Below, one piece after another: positions 35,538-44,600 of a stretch of DNA of 64,000 bases. The notes beneath the pieces were generated by a model, which did not search any database, was not told where the DNA came from, and saw only the letters and a program-made list of their open reading frames with translations. Source of the DNA: Rubricoccus sp038746605 (GTDB lineage: Bacteria; Bacteroidota; Rhodothermia; Rhodothermales; Rubricoccaceae); assembly GCA_038746605.1 (NCBI GenBank), contig JBCDKM010000024.1, positions 1-64,000 of the forward strand, read 5' to 3'. A program made the translations under genes and the position numbers. How positions within the stretch are numbered: the first letter of the stretch is position 1; each line of letters begins with the position of its first letter.

Positions 35538-36461
35538 CTACCGGACGACCACAAACCGCTCCACGGTCACGCCCGCTCCGGTCTCCGCGCGGACTCCGTA
35601 CGAGCCGGGCGCGAGGTCCGGGAGAAGCAGGTCGTGGGTTCCCTTCGCGAGGTCGCCCTGATGAACCCTTGCGAGGGAACGACCGAGGAGGTCGACGACC
35701 TCCACCCGCACGACTCCAGCACGCGGCATCTCTAGCCGGATTCGCGCCGGGCCGACCGATGGATTCGGGCTCACCCGGACCTGAACGCTCGCAATCTCGG
35801 GGGCATCCTCTGTGTCCGTTGCGATGGGCTGACCAATCGCTCTGACCATGAAGGCACCCGGGAAGGGCACGTTGGTCGGGTCGTCCATGCGCGTCCCGAA
35901 CGCCGCCCCCCCGAGGTCATCGATCACGTTCGCGATGCTGCCGTCGTAGAAGAACCAGGAGCGGTCGGCACGAGCATCGGTGTCAGCGCGAGCGGGGCGG
36001 TCCTGGCCTCCCTCCAGCACGGCACTCGCGCCCACGAAGAAAGCGCCGCTGACCGGCGTCGGGGGGATCGCGACGCGAAAGAACGTGTTGCCCGAGACAT
36101 CGGGATCAGCCATCGTGCTCGTGAGCGGAGCCGCGTTGCGCGGATCGCCGTCGGCGTCGGGGTCATCCAGGAGCCAGAACGTGACCGGGCCGCCCGAGGG
36201 GAACGTCGGGCCAAACGCGACCGCGATCTCGGTGATGACTTCTGCGCCGCTCTCGGTGTAGAAGTAGTTGCCCCAGAGCATGTCCGGGTCGAAGCTGGAC
36301 GGCGGGCCGATGTTGGTGTTCGCGGCGCCATCGTCGTAGGCGTATTCCAGGCCATCGCCTGCGAGAAATGGGGCAGGCGCCTCGGAGCTAGCGGGGGCCG
36401 TCGCGAGGCGGGGCTGCGCGAGGGCAGGCGAGGCGAAGCAGAGGAGCAGAAGGAGACGCAT
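35538..36461 (-). CDS. secreted protein with T9SS type A sorting domain
   Basis: 307 aa from ATG 36461: signal peptide MRLLLLLCFASPALAQ and a beta-rich mature region (AYDDGAANTNIG, TEIAVAFGPTFPSGGPVTFWLLDDPD, FFRVAIPPTPVSGAFFVGASAV). The C-terminal sorting domain starts VQVRVSPNPSVGPARIRLEMP and ends LAPGSYGVRAETGAGVTVERFVVVR. Substrates with this tail cross the outer membrane by the type IX system and are cut or attached there. The mature domain may be a jelly-roll binding module; function is unknown. Confidence 0.8.
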   Translation of the reverse strand: MRLLLLLCFASPALAQPRLATAPASSEAPAPFLAGDGLEYAYDDGAANTNIGPPSSFDPDMLWGNYFYTESGAEVITEIAVAFGPTFPSGGPVTFWLLDDPDADGDPRNAAPLTSTMADPDVSGNTFFRVAIPPTPVSGAFFVGASAVLEGGQDRPARADTDARADRSWFFYDGSIANVIDDLGGAAFGTRMDDPTNVPFPGAFMVRAIGQPIATDTEDAPEIASVQVRVSPNPSVGPARIRLEMPRAGVVRVEVVDLLGRSLARVHQGDLAKGTHDLLLPDLAPGSYGVRAETGAGVTVERFVVVR

Positions 36462-36481
36462 CGATAGAGAGAGGAGACCAG

Positions 36482-36518
36482 GCCCGCCTCGGTCCGTCCA
36501 AGGGGAGACCGAGGCGGA
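36482..36518. repeat. dispersed palindrome, long-loop form
   Basis: GCCCGCCTCGGT and ACCGAGGCGGA enclose CCGTCCAAGGGGAG. It starts 21 nt before the T9SS gene start and ends 6 nt from the M28 stop. Confidence 0.8.
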
Positions 36519-36523
36519 GAGGG

Positions 36524-38059
36524 CTACTGCGCCGAGCGGCGCGGCGTGCGGCACGGGCCGAAGGTGCGCGGCTGGCCGGTGCGCGGGTTGACGGGCAGAT
36601 TGGCCGTCTCGCGGGTCACGCGGCCGGGATCCTCGGAGGCCATGTAGGTCAGCATGGCGGTCACGGTGGCGTTCTGCTTGAGCTCGTCGAAGACGATCTT
36701 GTCGTACGTGTCGAGGTTCGTGTGCCAGAGGTACTGTCGGAACTCGTCGTACGGCGACTGGAGGCGTAGAACGGGCACCTCCGCACACGTGAACGAGGTG
36801 TGGTCTGAGCCGGGGTTGTTCTGCTCGCCCGGCACTTCCACGATGATCTGCTCCTGGATCTCGGTCGGCACGACGGCCATCCACTTCGGGAGATGCTCTG
36901 CGGTGTCCAGGAAGCCCTGGCCCTCGATCCGCTCGAACCGCCACGAGCCATTGTCCTGGTTGAAACCGATCTGGATGCCTTCCACGATGTCGGGATGGTC
37001 CTCGCGGAAGGCGCCGGATCCGATGAGGCCCATTTCTTCCCCGCCCCAGTGTCCGACGAGAATGGTGCGGCGCGGGTTGGGATAGTGCTCCTTGAGGATG
37101 CGCATGGCCTCCAGCATCACCACCATGCCCGCGCCGTTGTCGCCCGCGCCGGTAGCGGAATGCCAGGAGTCGAGGTGAGCGCTGAGGAGGATGTACTCGT
37201 CAGGGAGTTCCGTACCACGCAGTTCGGCCATGAGGTTGAACTGCGGCACCGTACCTCTGTCTTCGGCCTCCGCCTCCACTCGCACGCGAGGCGTGTGACC
37301 GGACTCTGAGAGACGAGCCAGCAGCCCGTAGTCCTCGCACGACACGTCCAGCGAAACCACGTTCTGGGTCGGCGCCGTGAGCACCTTGTTGACGCCCCAG
37401 CCGCCGGACCAACGCGAGGTCAGAACGCCCGCGATGCCCGCGTCCTCCAATGCCTGGAGAGAGCCCACAGCGCGTGCGCGGCGCCCCCAGTCCCTCCGGG
37501 TCGCGTCCCGGACAGAGTCGAGCCGCGCGACGGTTTCCGGGTGGGCGTTCGCGACGAGTTCTTGCCGGGCGCGGCACATGACCTCTGGCGGGCTGAGCAT
37601 CACGAACTTGCCCTCCAGCGTCGCGATCCAATCGGCCGCGTTCTGAGGGGTGAGGTCAGCGGGCGGGATGGCGACCTCCCCTTCCACCGGGCCGTCGGTG
37701 CCCGGGCTGTAGGCCATCAGTTCCACGACGAGCGTCTGCTCGCGTGGGGCGATCATCGCCGCGTGGAAGTGACCGGCCTTCCAACCACGCCAGGTGCCAT
37801 ATTCCTCCAACCGCGCCGGGATACCCCACTCCTCGTACAGTTCCATCAGCCAGGACTGCGCCTGTTCCAGCTCCGGCGATCCGGCGAGCCTCGGCCCGAT
37901 GACATCCACGAGGTGGTGCATGAGCGGCTCGGCCTGGGAGCGCTCCATGCCCTCCGTCCAGATCTGCCGGATGACGGGGTCGTCGGTCGGGAAGTGCTGC
38001 GCAGCCGGGGCCGTCGCGACGACGAGAAGGAGCGCGAGGGAAGCGAGTCGGCGCGTCAT
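36524..38059 (-). CDS. secreted M28-family aminopeptidase-like protein
   Basis: 511 aa. Signal peptide MTRRLASLALLLVVATAPAAQ. The two-zinc site ligands of M28 are all visible: LLSAHLDSW (His, Asp), TGAGDNGAGM (bridging Asp), VGHWGGEEMGLIGS (Glu-Glu), GFNQDNGS (Asp) and QYLWHTNLDTYDK (His). A PA-like insert lies between about 120 and 240. It should remove N-terminal residues from peptides or dipeptides outside the inner membrane. Full length for the family. Confidence 0.9.
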   Translation of the reverse strand: MTRRLASLALLLVVATAPAAQHFPTDDPVIRQIWTEGMERSQAEPLMHHLVDVIGPRLAGSPELEQAQSWLMELYEEWGIPARLEEYGTWRGWKAGHFHAAMIAPREQTLVVELMAYSPGTDGPVEGEVAIPPADLTPQNAADWIATLEGKFVMLSPPEVMCRARQELVANAHPETVARLDSVRDATRRDWGRRARAVGSLQALEDAGIAGVLTSRWSGGWGVNKVLTAPTQNVVSLDVSCEDYGLLARLSESGHTPRVRVEAEAEDRGTVPQFNLMAELRGTELPDEYILLSAHLDSWHSATGAGDNGAGMVVMLEAMRILKEHYPNPRRTILVGHWGGEEMGLIGSGAFREDHPDIVEGIQIGFNQDNGSWRFERIEGQGFLDTAEHLPKWMAVVPTEIQEQIIVEVPGEQNNPGSDHTSFTCAEVPVLRLQSPYDEFRQYLWHTNLDTYDKIVFDELKQNATVTAMLTYMASEDPGRVTRETANLPVNPRTGQPRTFGPCRTPRRSAQ

Positions 38060-38366
38060 GGGAGAAGCGGGTGGGAGGTGTCAAAAGTAGAACTCGAGAC
38101 CTCCGACTGGCGTCGCGGACGAGCCGTTCCTCCACTCCGCCCGCCTCGGTGCCTCCCTGGAACCCCTCGGCCCGTGACCGTGCGGGAGGGCAGGCCGAGC
38201 AAAACGAGACCGGTGGGTGTGGCCCACTCCCCCTTCTTGCCGAGGCGGACCGAGCCAGACGCCCCGGACGGAGCGCCAGCACGGAGCGCGAAGGCACCCG
38301 CACGGTGGTGGGACGTGCGAGCGGTGCCTCCGCCTCCGGTTCTCCTACGCTGAGCCGGGATGCAGA
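38060..38366. other. 307-nt intergenic region with separated palindrome arms
   Basis: Contains CCGCCTCGGT at 38141-38150 and the complementary CCGAGGCGGACCG near 38240-38252, about 90 nt apart. This looks like one palindrome split by an insertion, or two half copies. No gene is seen. Confidence 0.5.
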
Positions 38367-41162
38367 CTAGCGCACGAGCGTGAGACGATGGCTCACCTGG
38401 ACGCCGTTCACGCTGAGCCGGGCGACATAGACGCCATTCGCCAGGTCCCTCGCATCGAGCGTCACCTCGTGCCACCCGGCCGCATGGTCCCCCTCGGCGA
38501 GCACTTGAAGCAGGCGACCCGCGAGGTCGTACAGCATCACCTGAGCAGGACCCGCCTCCGGGAGTCCGTAGCGAAGCGTCGTCTGTGCGTCGAACGGGTT
38601 GGGGTAGCTGCCCGCGAGTGTCACCACCTCCGGCAGGACGGCCCCCTCTTCCACCGACACGGCCGAGCCCGCCGTGATGCGAAGCGTGAACCGCTCCGCA
38701 GTAGCGAGTCGAGACACGAGCTCCGTCGGCAGACTCGCCGCCGCTCGCCTGTTCGGTTCGTCTTGCGCGATGGTGGCATCCGTTGCCCCAGATCCGGCCT
38801 TCTCTGCCGCCTCGACCATCCAGTCGAAGGTGTAGGCGTCCGTGGCGTTCAGGTCGATCCGCTCGCCCGTTTCGGCGTCGTGCAGGATGACACTCCATCC
38901 CTCCGGGAGTTGCTCCAGAGTAGGCCAGCGGAGCGTGAACGTGCCGCCTATCTCCTGACTGTTTTCTAGCACGCGGAGACTGAGGGGCACCTCGATGGCC
39001 TCGCCTCCAGCCAGCGACGGCAGCGCGTTGATGACGAGGCTCGTCCCCGCGTCAGGTCCTGATTCACCGAGAGAGGTCGTGTAGAGTTGCGCGAAGGTCA
39101 CGGCGAGGGGACTCAGCGCAAACGCGTCGGTCTCGTCCAGGCCCAGTTCGGCCGTCTCGCGCATCCGAACCCACGCGTGGGCGTCTCCCACGGGCGTTTC
39201 CAGCACCAGAGGCAACGTCGGGATCCCGACATCCTCTGCCGCCGTGATGCCCGCGAAGATGCCGCCCGCCGTCTTCGCGTCATCGGGAATCGAGAACGTC
39301 GCGGCGTCGGACTGCGCACGGACGAAGAAGCCCTGGAACGGCGCGATGATGCCATCGGTGAGGCTCCCCGCCGAGCCGTCCCAGACCAGATACGCCCCGA
39401 CGGACGGATCCCACACATACACCGTCTGGTCGAGGCCACTCCGCGCCGTCAGGTCCCAGTCGATGGGCTCTGCGAACGGATTGCCGAAGAGGTTCCACCC
39501 CTCGTCATCCGCCGTGGTGCCATTCTCGGTGTAGCTCACGGTCGGCGCGATCGGACCGATGGCGGGCAGACCATCGAAGGTGAGCGTCTTCGGAAAGCCC
39601 TCGGGCGTGCCATCCAGATCGTCGTCGTCATAGACGTAGACGATGTAGCCCCGGGCGGACGTCGTCTCCTCGGCCTGACTCGTCGGCGGGACCCAGCCCG
39701 CCTCGGCGGACCCGCCGAGGCTCTCATCGTAGCGGTAGACGTTGGGAAGAGCCGGCGGGCGGTCTCCGTTGTAGTCCGCCCCCTCGAAGCCCTGCGTCCA
39801 GAGGCCACCCACGAGGTCGTCGAGGGTGCCCGAGGGGTCGGGCGAGGCGAGCATGCGCCAGCCTTCGGCCCCCGTCAGCGTCTGCGAGAACGTCGTGAGC
39901 GCACCCTGGAGATCGACGATCACCGGGTGCCAGGGCACGAAGGCCTGGGCGAAGTTCGTGACCTCGAAGGTGCCGTCCCCGTTACCGAGCGCGTACTGGT
40001 GGAAGACCTCGCCCGTATTCCCGAGGTCCCAGTTGACGACGGCGATGTCCGGGAGCAGGTCGCCGTTGAGGTCGCCCACATCCAACCCTTCGGAGATCCA
40101 AAGTTCGTCGGAGAGGTTGCTGCACGAGAACGTAGGCACCCCACCGACGACGCTCGTGTTGAGGCACACCCGGTTGAACGCGCCAATCGTCGTCCCATCG
40201 TTCGTGTCGTTGCGGCGCACCCGGTTGGCGAAGACGAGATCGTCCACGAAGCCGTCCCCGTCGAAGTCGGCGGCTCCCACATCGTTGGAGCCGCTGTTAT
40301 CCAGCGTGCTGCCGGTGCTGTCGATCACATCGAGGCAGGAGAACGCGAGGCTGTCCGCCGCGGCCCCGCTGTTGATGCACACGCTGTTCGCCTCGCCGAA
40401 CACCCCGGCCGAGGAGTTGGTCCAGTTCGCGTAGGCGAGGTCATCCATCGCGCCATCGTTGTCGAAGTCGCCGACCGCGAGCCGCCGGTTGTACGTGCCC
40501 GGGTCCGGCATCGCGTAGCACTCGAACTGGGGGAGACCGCCCACTACCCCCCTGTTGAGGCAGTAGATCGCGTTGTCGATGGGGCTGTTGGCAAAGGCGA
40601 TGTCGAGGTCTGTGTCGCCGTTGAGGTGCGCGAACGCGATGCCGAGGGCGTCGTCTGAGTCCAGGTCGTCATCGTCGGTGTACGTCCGAAAAACGGAGCA
40701 CGAGAACTGGCCGGTTCCGTCGTTGAGACAGAGGATGTTCCGGTCGCCCTGATCCGCAAAGAGGAGGTCGATGTCCAGGTCTCCGTCGAGGTCTCCAGCG
40801 TCTACGTCCGAGTACGCGCGGCTTGCGGAGCCCGTGTCCCCGTCCGCCTCGGTGAAGATGTCGGAACACGAGAGGCCTCCGAGCCCATCGCCCAGGCACA
40901 CCTGATTCCGTCGGGTCGTGCTCGACCCGACGCTACTCGCGACGGCGATGTCCGAGAAGCCATCCCCATTGAAATCGGCGGCGACGGATCGGCTGAGAGC
41001 GCCGGTGCCTCCCGCGACCTCGTTGCACGCGTAGGCACCGTTCGCATTGCCGAGGCAGGCCTGGTTGAGCGCGCCCCGATTGGTGATGAAGATGTCAGCG
41101 AAGCTTTGACCGCGAACCGGCACGGTGAGCGTCAGGAGAACCAGGGGCACGAGCAACTTCAT
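38367..41162 (-). CDS. FG-GAP/VCBS-repeat T9SS-secreted protein
   Basis: 931 aa from ATG 41162 with signal peptide MKLLVPLVLLTLTVPVRG. Residues about 20-400 hold at least seven repeats of the D-x-[DN]-x-D-G type (ADFNGDGFSDIAVA, GDLDGDLDIDLLFA, GDFDNDGAMDDLAYA, ADFDGDGFVDDLVFA, GDLNGDLLPDIAVV), a calcium-binding beta-propeller. Each repeat is followed by a paired Cys motif (CLG...YAC / VCLG..GLSC). The middle has fibronectin-like blades. The C-terminal type A sorting domain begins GSYPNPFDAQTTLRYGLPEAG and ends VSHRLTLVR. Probably a cell-surface adhesin-like protein. Confidence 0.85.
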   Translation of the reverse strand: MKLLVPLVLLTLTVPVRGQSFADIFITNRGALNQACLGNANGAYACNEVAGGTGALSRSVAADFNGDGFSDIAVASSVGSSTTRRNQVCLGDGLGGLSCSDIFTEADGDTGSASRAYSDVDAGDLDGDLDIDLLFADQGDRNILCLNDGTGQFSCSVFRTYTDDDDLDSDDALGIAFAHLNGDTDLDIAFANSPIDNAIYCLNRGVVGGLPQFECYAMPDPGTYNRRLAVGDFDNDGAMDDLAYANWTNSSAGVFGEANSVCINSGAAADSLAFSCLDVIDSTGSTLDNSGSNDVGAADFDGDGFVDDLVFANRVRRNDTNDGTTIGAFNRVCLNTSVVGGVPTFSCSNLSDELWISEGLDVGDLNGDLLPDIAVVNWDLGNTGEVFHQYALGNGDGTFEVTNFAQAFVPWHPVIVDLQGALTTFSQTLTGAEGWRMLASPDPSGTLDDLVGGLWTQGFEGADYNGDRPPALPNVYRYDESLGGSAEAGWVPPTSQAEETTSARGYIVYVYDDDDLDGTPEGFPKTLTFDGLPAIGPIAPTVSYTENGTTADDEGWNLFGNPFAEPIDWDLTARSGLDQTVYVWDPSVGAYLVWDGSAGSLTDGIIAPFQGFFVRAQSDAATFSIPDDAKTAGGIFAGITAAEDVGIPTLPLVLETPVGDAHAWVRMRETAELGLDETDAFALSPLAVTFAQLYTTSLGESGPDAGTSLVINALPSLAGGEAIEVPLSLRVLENSQEIGGTFTLRWPTLEQLPEGWSVILHDAETGERIDLNATDAYTFDWMVEAAEKAGSGATDATIAQDEPNRRAAASLPTELVSRLATAERFTLRITAGSAVSVEEGAVLPEVVTLAGSYPNPFDAQTTLRYGLPEAGPAQVMLYDLAGRLLQVLAEGDHAAGWHEVTLDARDLANGVYVARLSVNGVQVSHRLTLVR
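39698..39721. repeat. palindrome inside the FG-GAP protein gene
   Basis: GCCTCGGCGG (39700-39709) and CCGCCGAGGC (39712-39721) form perfect 10-bp arms, preceded by CCC as in the dispersed family. It is read in frame as S-L-G-G-S-A-E-A-G in a loop. Confidence 0.5.
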
Positions 41163-41685
41163 GCGAGGGGGCGACTGCGTGAGTAGAGTGTGGTGGAGCA
41201 CGTGAGACGGACTCCCGCGTCGACCGTGCGCGAGGGGCTGCCAGCGTGACGCGCCTGCACGGTTGCCTCCTTCGCTAGCCGCCCTTCCCACGCTCTAAGA
41301 GGGGAATGCGGCGGTGCTCGTGGGCCAATGAGCAGGCCGCACGCGACGAGCCAGGGAAGGTGTCGCGGGACCCCGTCTCAAAATGTCGGACGAGCGGCTA
41401 GGCGAAGGAGACAGAGGGGCGAGGCGTAGAAGGGAGTCCCAAAGTGGGCTCCACGGGGCGTGCAGCGTGGGACGGTGGCGTGCCCTTTTGGGCCTATTGC
41501 GCGCCTTTTTGCACCACGACCGTCTTTCTGTGCCACTACGCGCAGGGTCCCTCACACACCCGCGAGGAGAAGCGGACGCCGCTGCATCGCTGCGATAGTT
41601 TGCCGGACTGGCCTCCTGGCCGAGGCCGGTCGCCGTCCCTCGCTCGTGCCTGGCGCGCACGTCCTGCCCCAGCCCCCGACCGATC
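41163..41685. other. 523-nt divergent regulatory region
   Basis: No convincing gene. It separates the divergent FG-GAP protein and hybrid two-component genes. It holds a GGAGTCCC...GGGCTCC inverted repeat (about 41432-41452), a T-richer part (41485-41540) and a TAGTTTGC box. Confidence 0.5.
41596..41603 (+). promoter_or_regulatory. -7-like box TAGTTTGC upstream of the hybrid two-component gene
   Basis: TAGTTTGC lies 82 nt before the ATG at 41686, the longest leader among the boxes noted. Confidence 0.35.
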
Positions 41686-44600
41686 ATGCTGCATCTCCGC
41701 GCAGAGGCGCTGAAGGCGATACAGCGCCGAGCGCTGGCGCGCCGGACGGGCACGCGATGCACGAGGGCGTCGCGAGGGTGCGCCCTGCTCGCCGTCCTCC
41801 TGCTCCTCCTCGCCGAGGCGGGCACTCCCGCGCAGGCCCAGACGGCACCACGAGGCGAACCCGCTGCTGGGACCACCCTCGAAGGCACCGCGCTGCACCG
41901 CTGGACCATCCGGGACGGCCTGCCCACCAACAGCCTCACAGGCGTCGCCTACGATGCCGAGGGCTACCTCTGGGTCGCCACCAACGACGGACTCGTCCGC
42001 TACGATGGCAGCCGCATGGTGGTCCACACTCGGGCCACGCATCCGGTTCTGCCGGCCAATCGCTTCGCGGGGATCGTCACGGCTCCCGACGGTGCGCTCT
42101 GGTTCCACTCCGACGGTCGCTACTTCGTCCGCTACGCGGACGGTGCCTTCACCGTGCTTCCGCCCACGTTCGGCGTAAACCGGGAATCGTACCTGCAGCG
42201 AACCCCGGACGCGCTCTGGATCGTCGGGGGCGACGCGCTCCGCCTCGTCCACGGAGCCGACGTGCTTCGGGTCCCCACTACGATCCTTCCCCACGTCACG
42301 TTCGACGTCGTGCGTGATCCCGATGGGCGGCTCTGGGTCGCCACCCGCAACGGCGGCATCTACGTCTTTCCCCCGGGTGCGTATTCGACTGGGGGTAGCG
42401 TACCCGCGATGAACGTACGGCCGGAACGCATCTTGGGGCTGGACGACGGTCTCCCCTCCCTCGATGTCCGTGAGCTTGCGGTGGGACCCGATGGGACCGT
42501 CTGGGCCGCGACGGCTGGCGGTCTCGCGGCCTTCTCGCCCGGCGCCTCTCCACAGACCTGGCTGGAGGACCGACCTCTCCTCGAAGTCGCGCACGATGCC
42601 TACGGCCGTACCTGGGTCGTCTCCGAAGGGCAGGACGATACCGACCGGCGAGTCTGGCGCATCGAGGGCCGCACGGCGACGCCGTTTCTCGGCGACGCGC
42701 GGTTCAGCTTCCAGGGCACCTTCTGGAAAGACGACGACGACGAGCTCTGGATGGTGTGGAGCGCCGAGCGGGACGGGCGGGCGCATCTCTACCGCTTGAG
42801 CGCTGAGGGGACTCCGGTACTTGCCGTCACGCTTCCAGGCCAGATCGTGGAGGTCGCGCCCAGTACGGATGGATTGCTGTGGCTCGCCACGACGAGCGGC
42901 CTGTATCATTTTCGGCGGCAGCCCATCCGCGCGATTCCGTTTGGCGCCTACAGTGCCACCTATGGGCTCGCTGAGCGGGCGGACGGATCGGTGTGGGCGG
43001 CGATCGTCGGCCCGGGCGGGCCTGCGCGCATCGGCCCCGACCTGGCCGTGACGCGGCTTCCCGCCACGCTCGGCTATGCGTCCTTCCTCTACGAGACACG
43101 CGATGGGTCCCTCTGGGGAGGCAGCCGCTTCTGCCGTTTCGAAGGCACCACCTGCCGTCCCGTCGAGGTCGGGCCTGACGAGGAGGTCCTACACGGCGTG
43201 TTCGCCCTCTTCGAGGACACGCGCGGCTGGCTGTGGGTGAGCGCTCGCGACAAGCTCTGGCGCGGTCGCACGGACCTCCCCCCAGCCGAGTGGCGCTCGT
43301 TCGGGGTGCTCGACGACCTGCCTCACGATCACATCCAGGCGTTCTACGAGACCGCAGATGGTTCCCTGCTCCTCGGCACGGACGGGCAGGGGCTCCTTCG
43401 GATCACCTCGCCGCTCGACGCCAACACGCTCACCTTCGAGGTTCTCAGCGAAAACGAGGGCCTCGCCTCGAACCACATCCGCGACCTCCACGAAGATGAG
43501 CAGGGTCTCCTCTGGATCGCGACCGAAGACCGAGGGCTCTGCCGCCTCGACCGCCAGGGCGGCGTCTCGCTGCTCGGTGGGGCCCTCGACTGCCTCAGCC
43601 AGGACGACGGACTCCACTCCAACTCGCTCCACCGCATCCTGGACGACGGCCAGGGGCGGCTCTGGATCAACAGCAACCAGGGCCTCTTCTGGGTCGCCCG
43701 CACCGACCTCGACGCCTGGGCTCAGGGCGAGGCGACTACCGTACCGTCGGTGGCCTACGGGGAAATCGACGGCCTGCCTGCGCGCGAGGGCAACGGCGGT
43801 GTCCAGCAAGCGGGGCTTCGCGCGCGCGACGGTCGCCTCTGGTTCCCGACCATGGGCGGCGTGGCCGTCGTCGACCCGTCCGCGATTGCGCCGCCGCCCC
43901 TGCCCACGTCCCTCATCGAGGCGGTTCGCATCGGGGATCGCACCGCCGCCGCTCGTGCGGGCGAGGCCGTCGTGCTCGCCCCTGCAGAGCGCGACCTCCG
44001 CGTGACGTTCACGGCCCCGACGTTCATGCGCGCGCAGAGCGTCCGATTTCAGTACCGGCTCCTCGGCCACCGGGACGCCTGGGAAGAAGCGACCGCCGCA
44101 CGGGAAGCCGTCTACACCAACCTCCCGCCCGGCCGGTACATCTTCGAAGTCCGAGCCGGAGTCGGCGGGGCGTGGAGCGCGCCCGTGGCCCTCTCCGTCC
44201 ACCAACGCGCCGCCTGGCACGAGACCGTGTGGTTCCGCCTCGCGATGGGCCTCGGCCTCCTCGGTCTCCTCTACGGACTGGTGACTTACCGCCTGCGCCA
44301 GGTCGCCCGACGTGCAGCAGACCTCGAAGCCGCCGTGGACGCGCAGACCGAGACGCTTCGCCAGCAAAACACCCAGCTCGAACAGCAAACCGACGAACTC
44401 GAACAGGCGGCAGAGCTCAAGACACGCTTCCTCGCCAGCATCTCCCACGAACTCCGAACGCCTCTCACGCTCACGTTCGGCCCCATCGAGGATCTCCTTC
44501 GCGGCGAGTACGACTCCGTGGATGAGGCCCGGCCTCACTTCGCACGCGCACGCAGCAACGGTCGCCGCCTCCTGCGCCTCATCAACCAACTGCTCGATCT

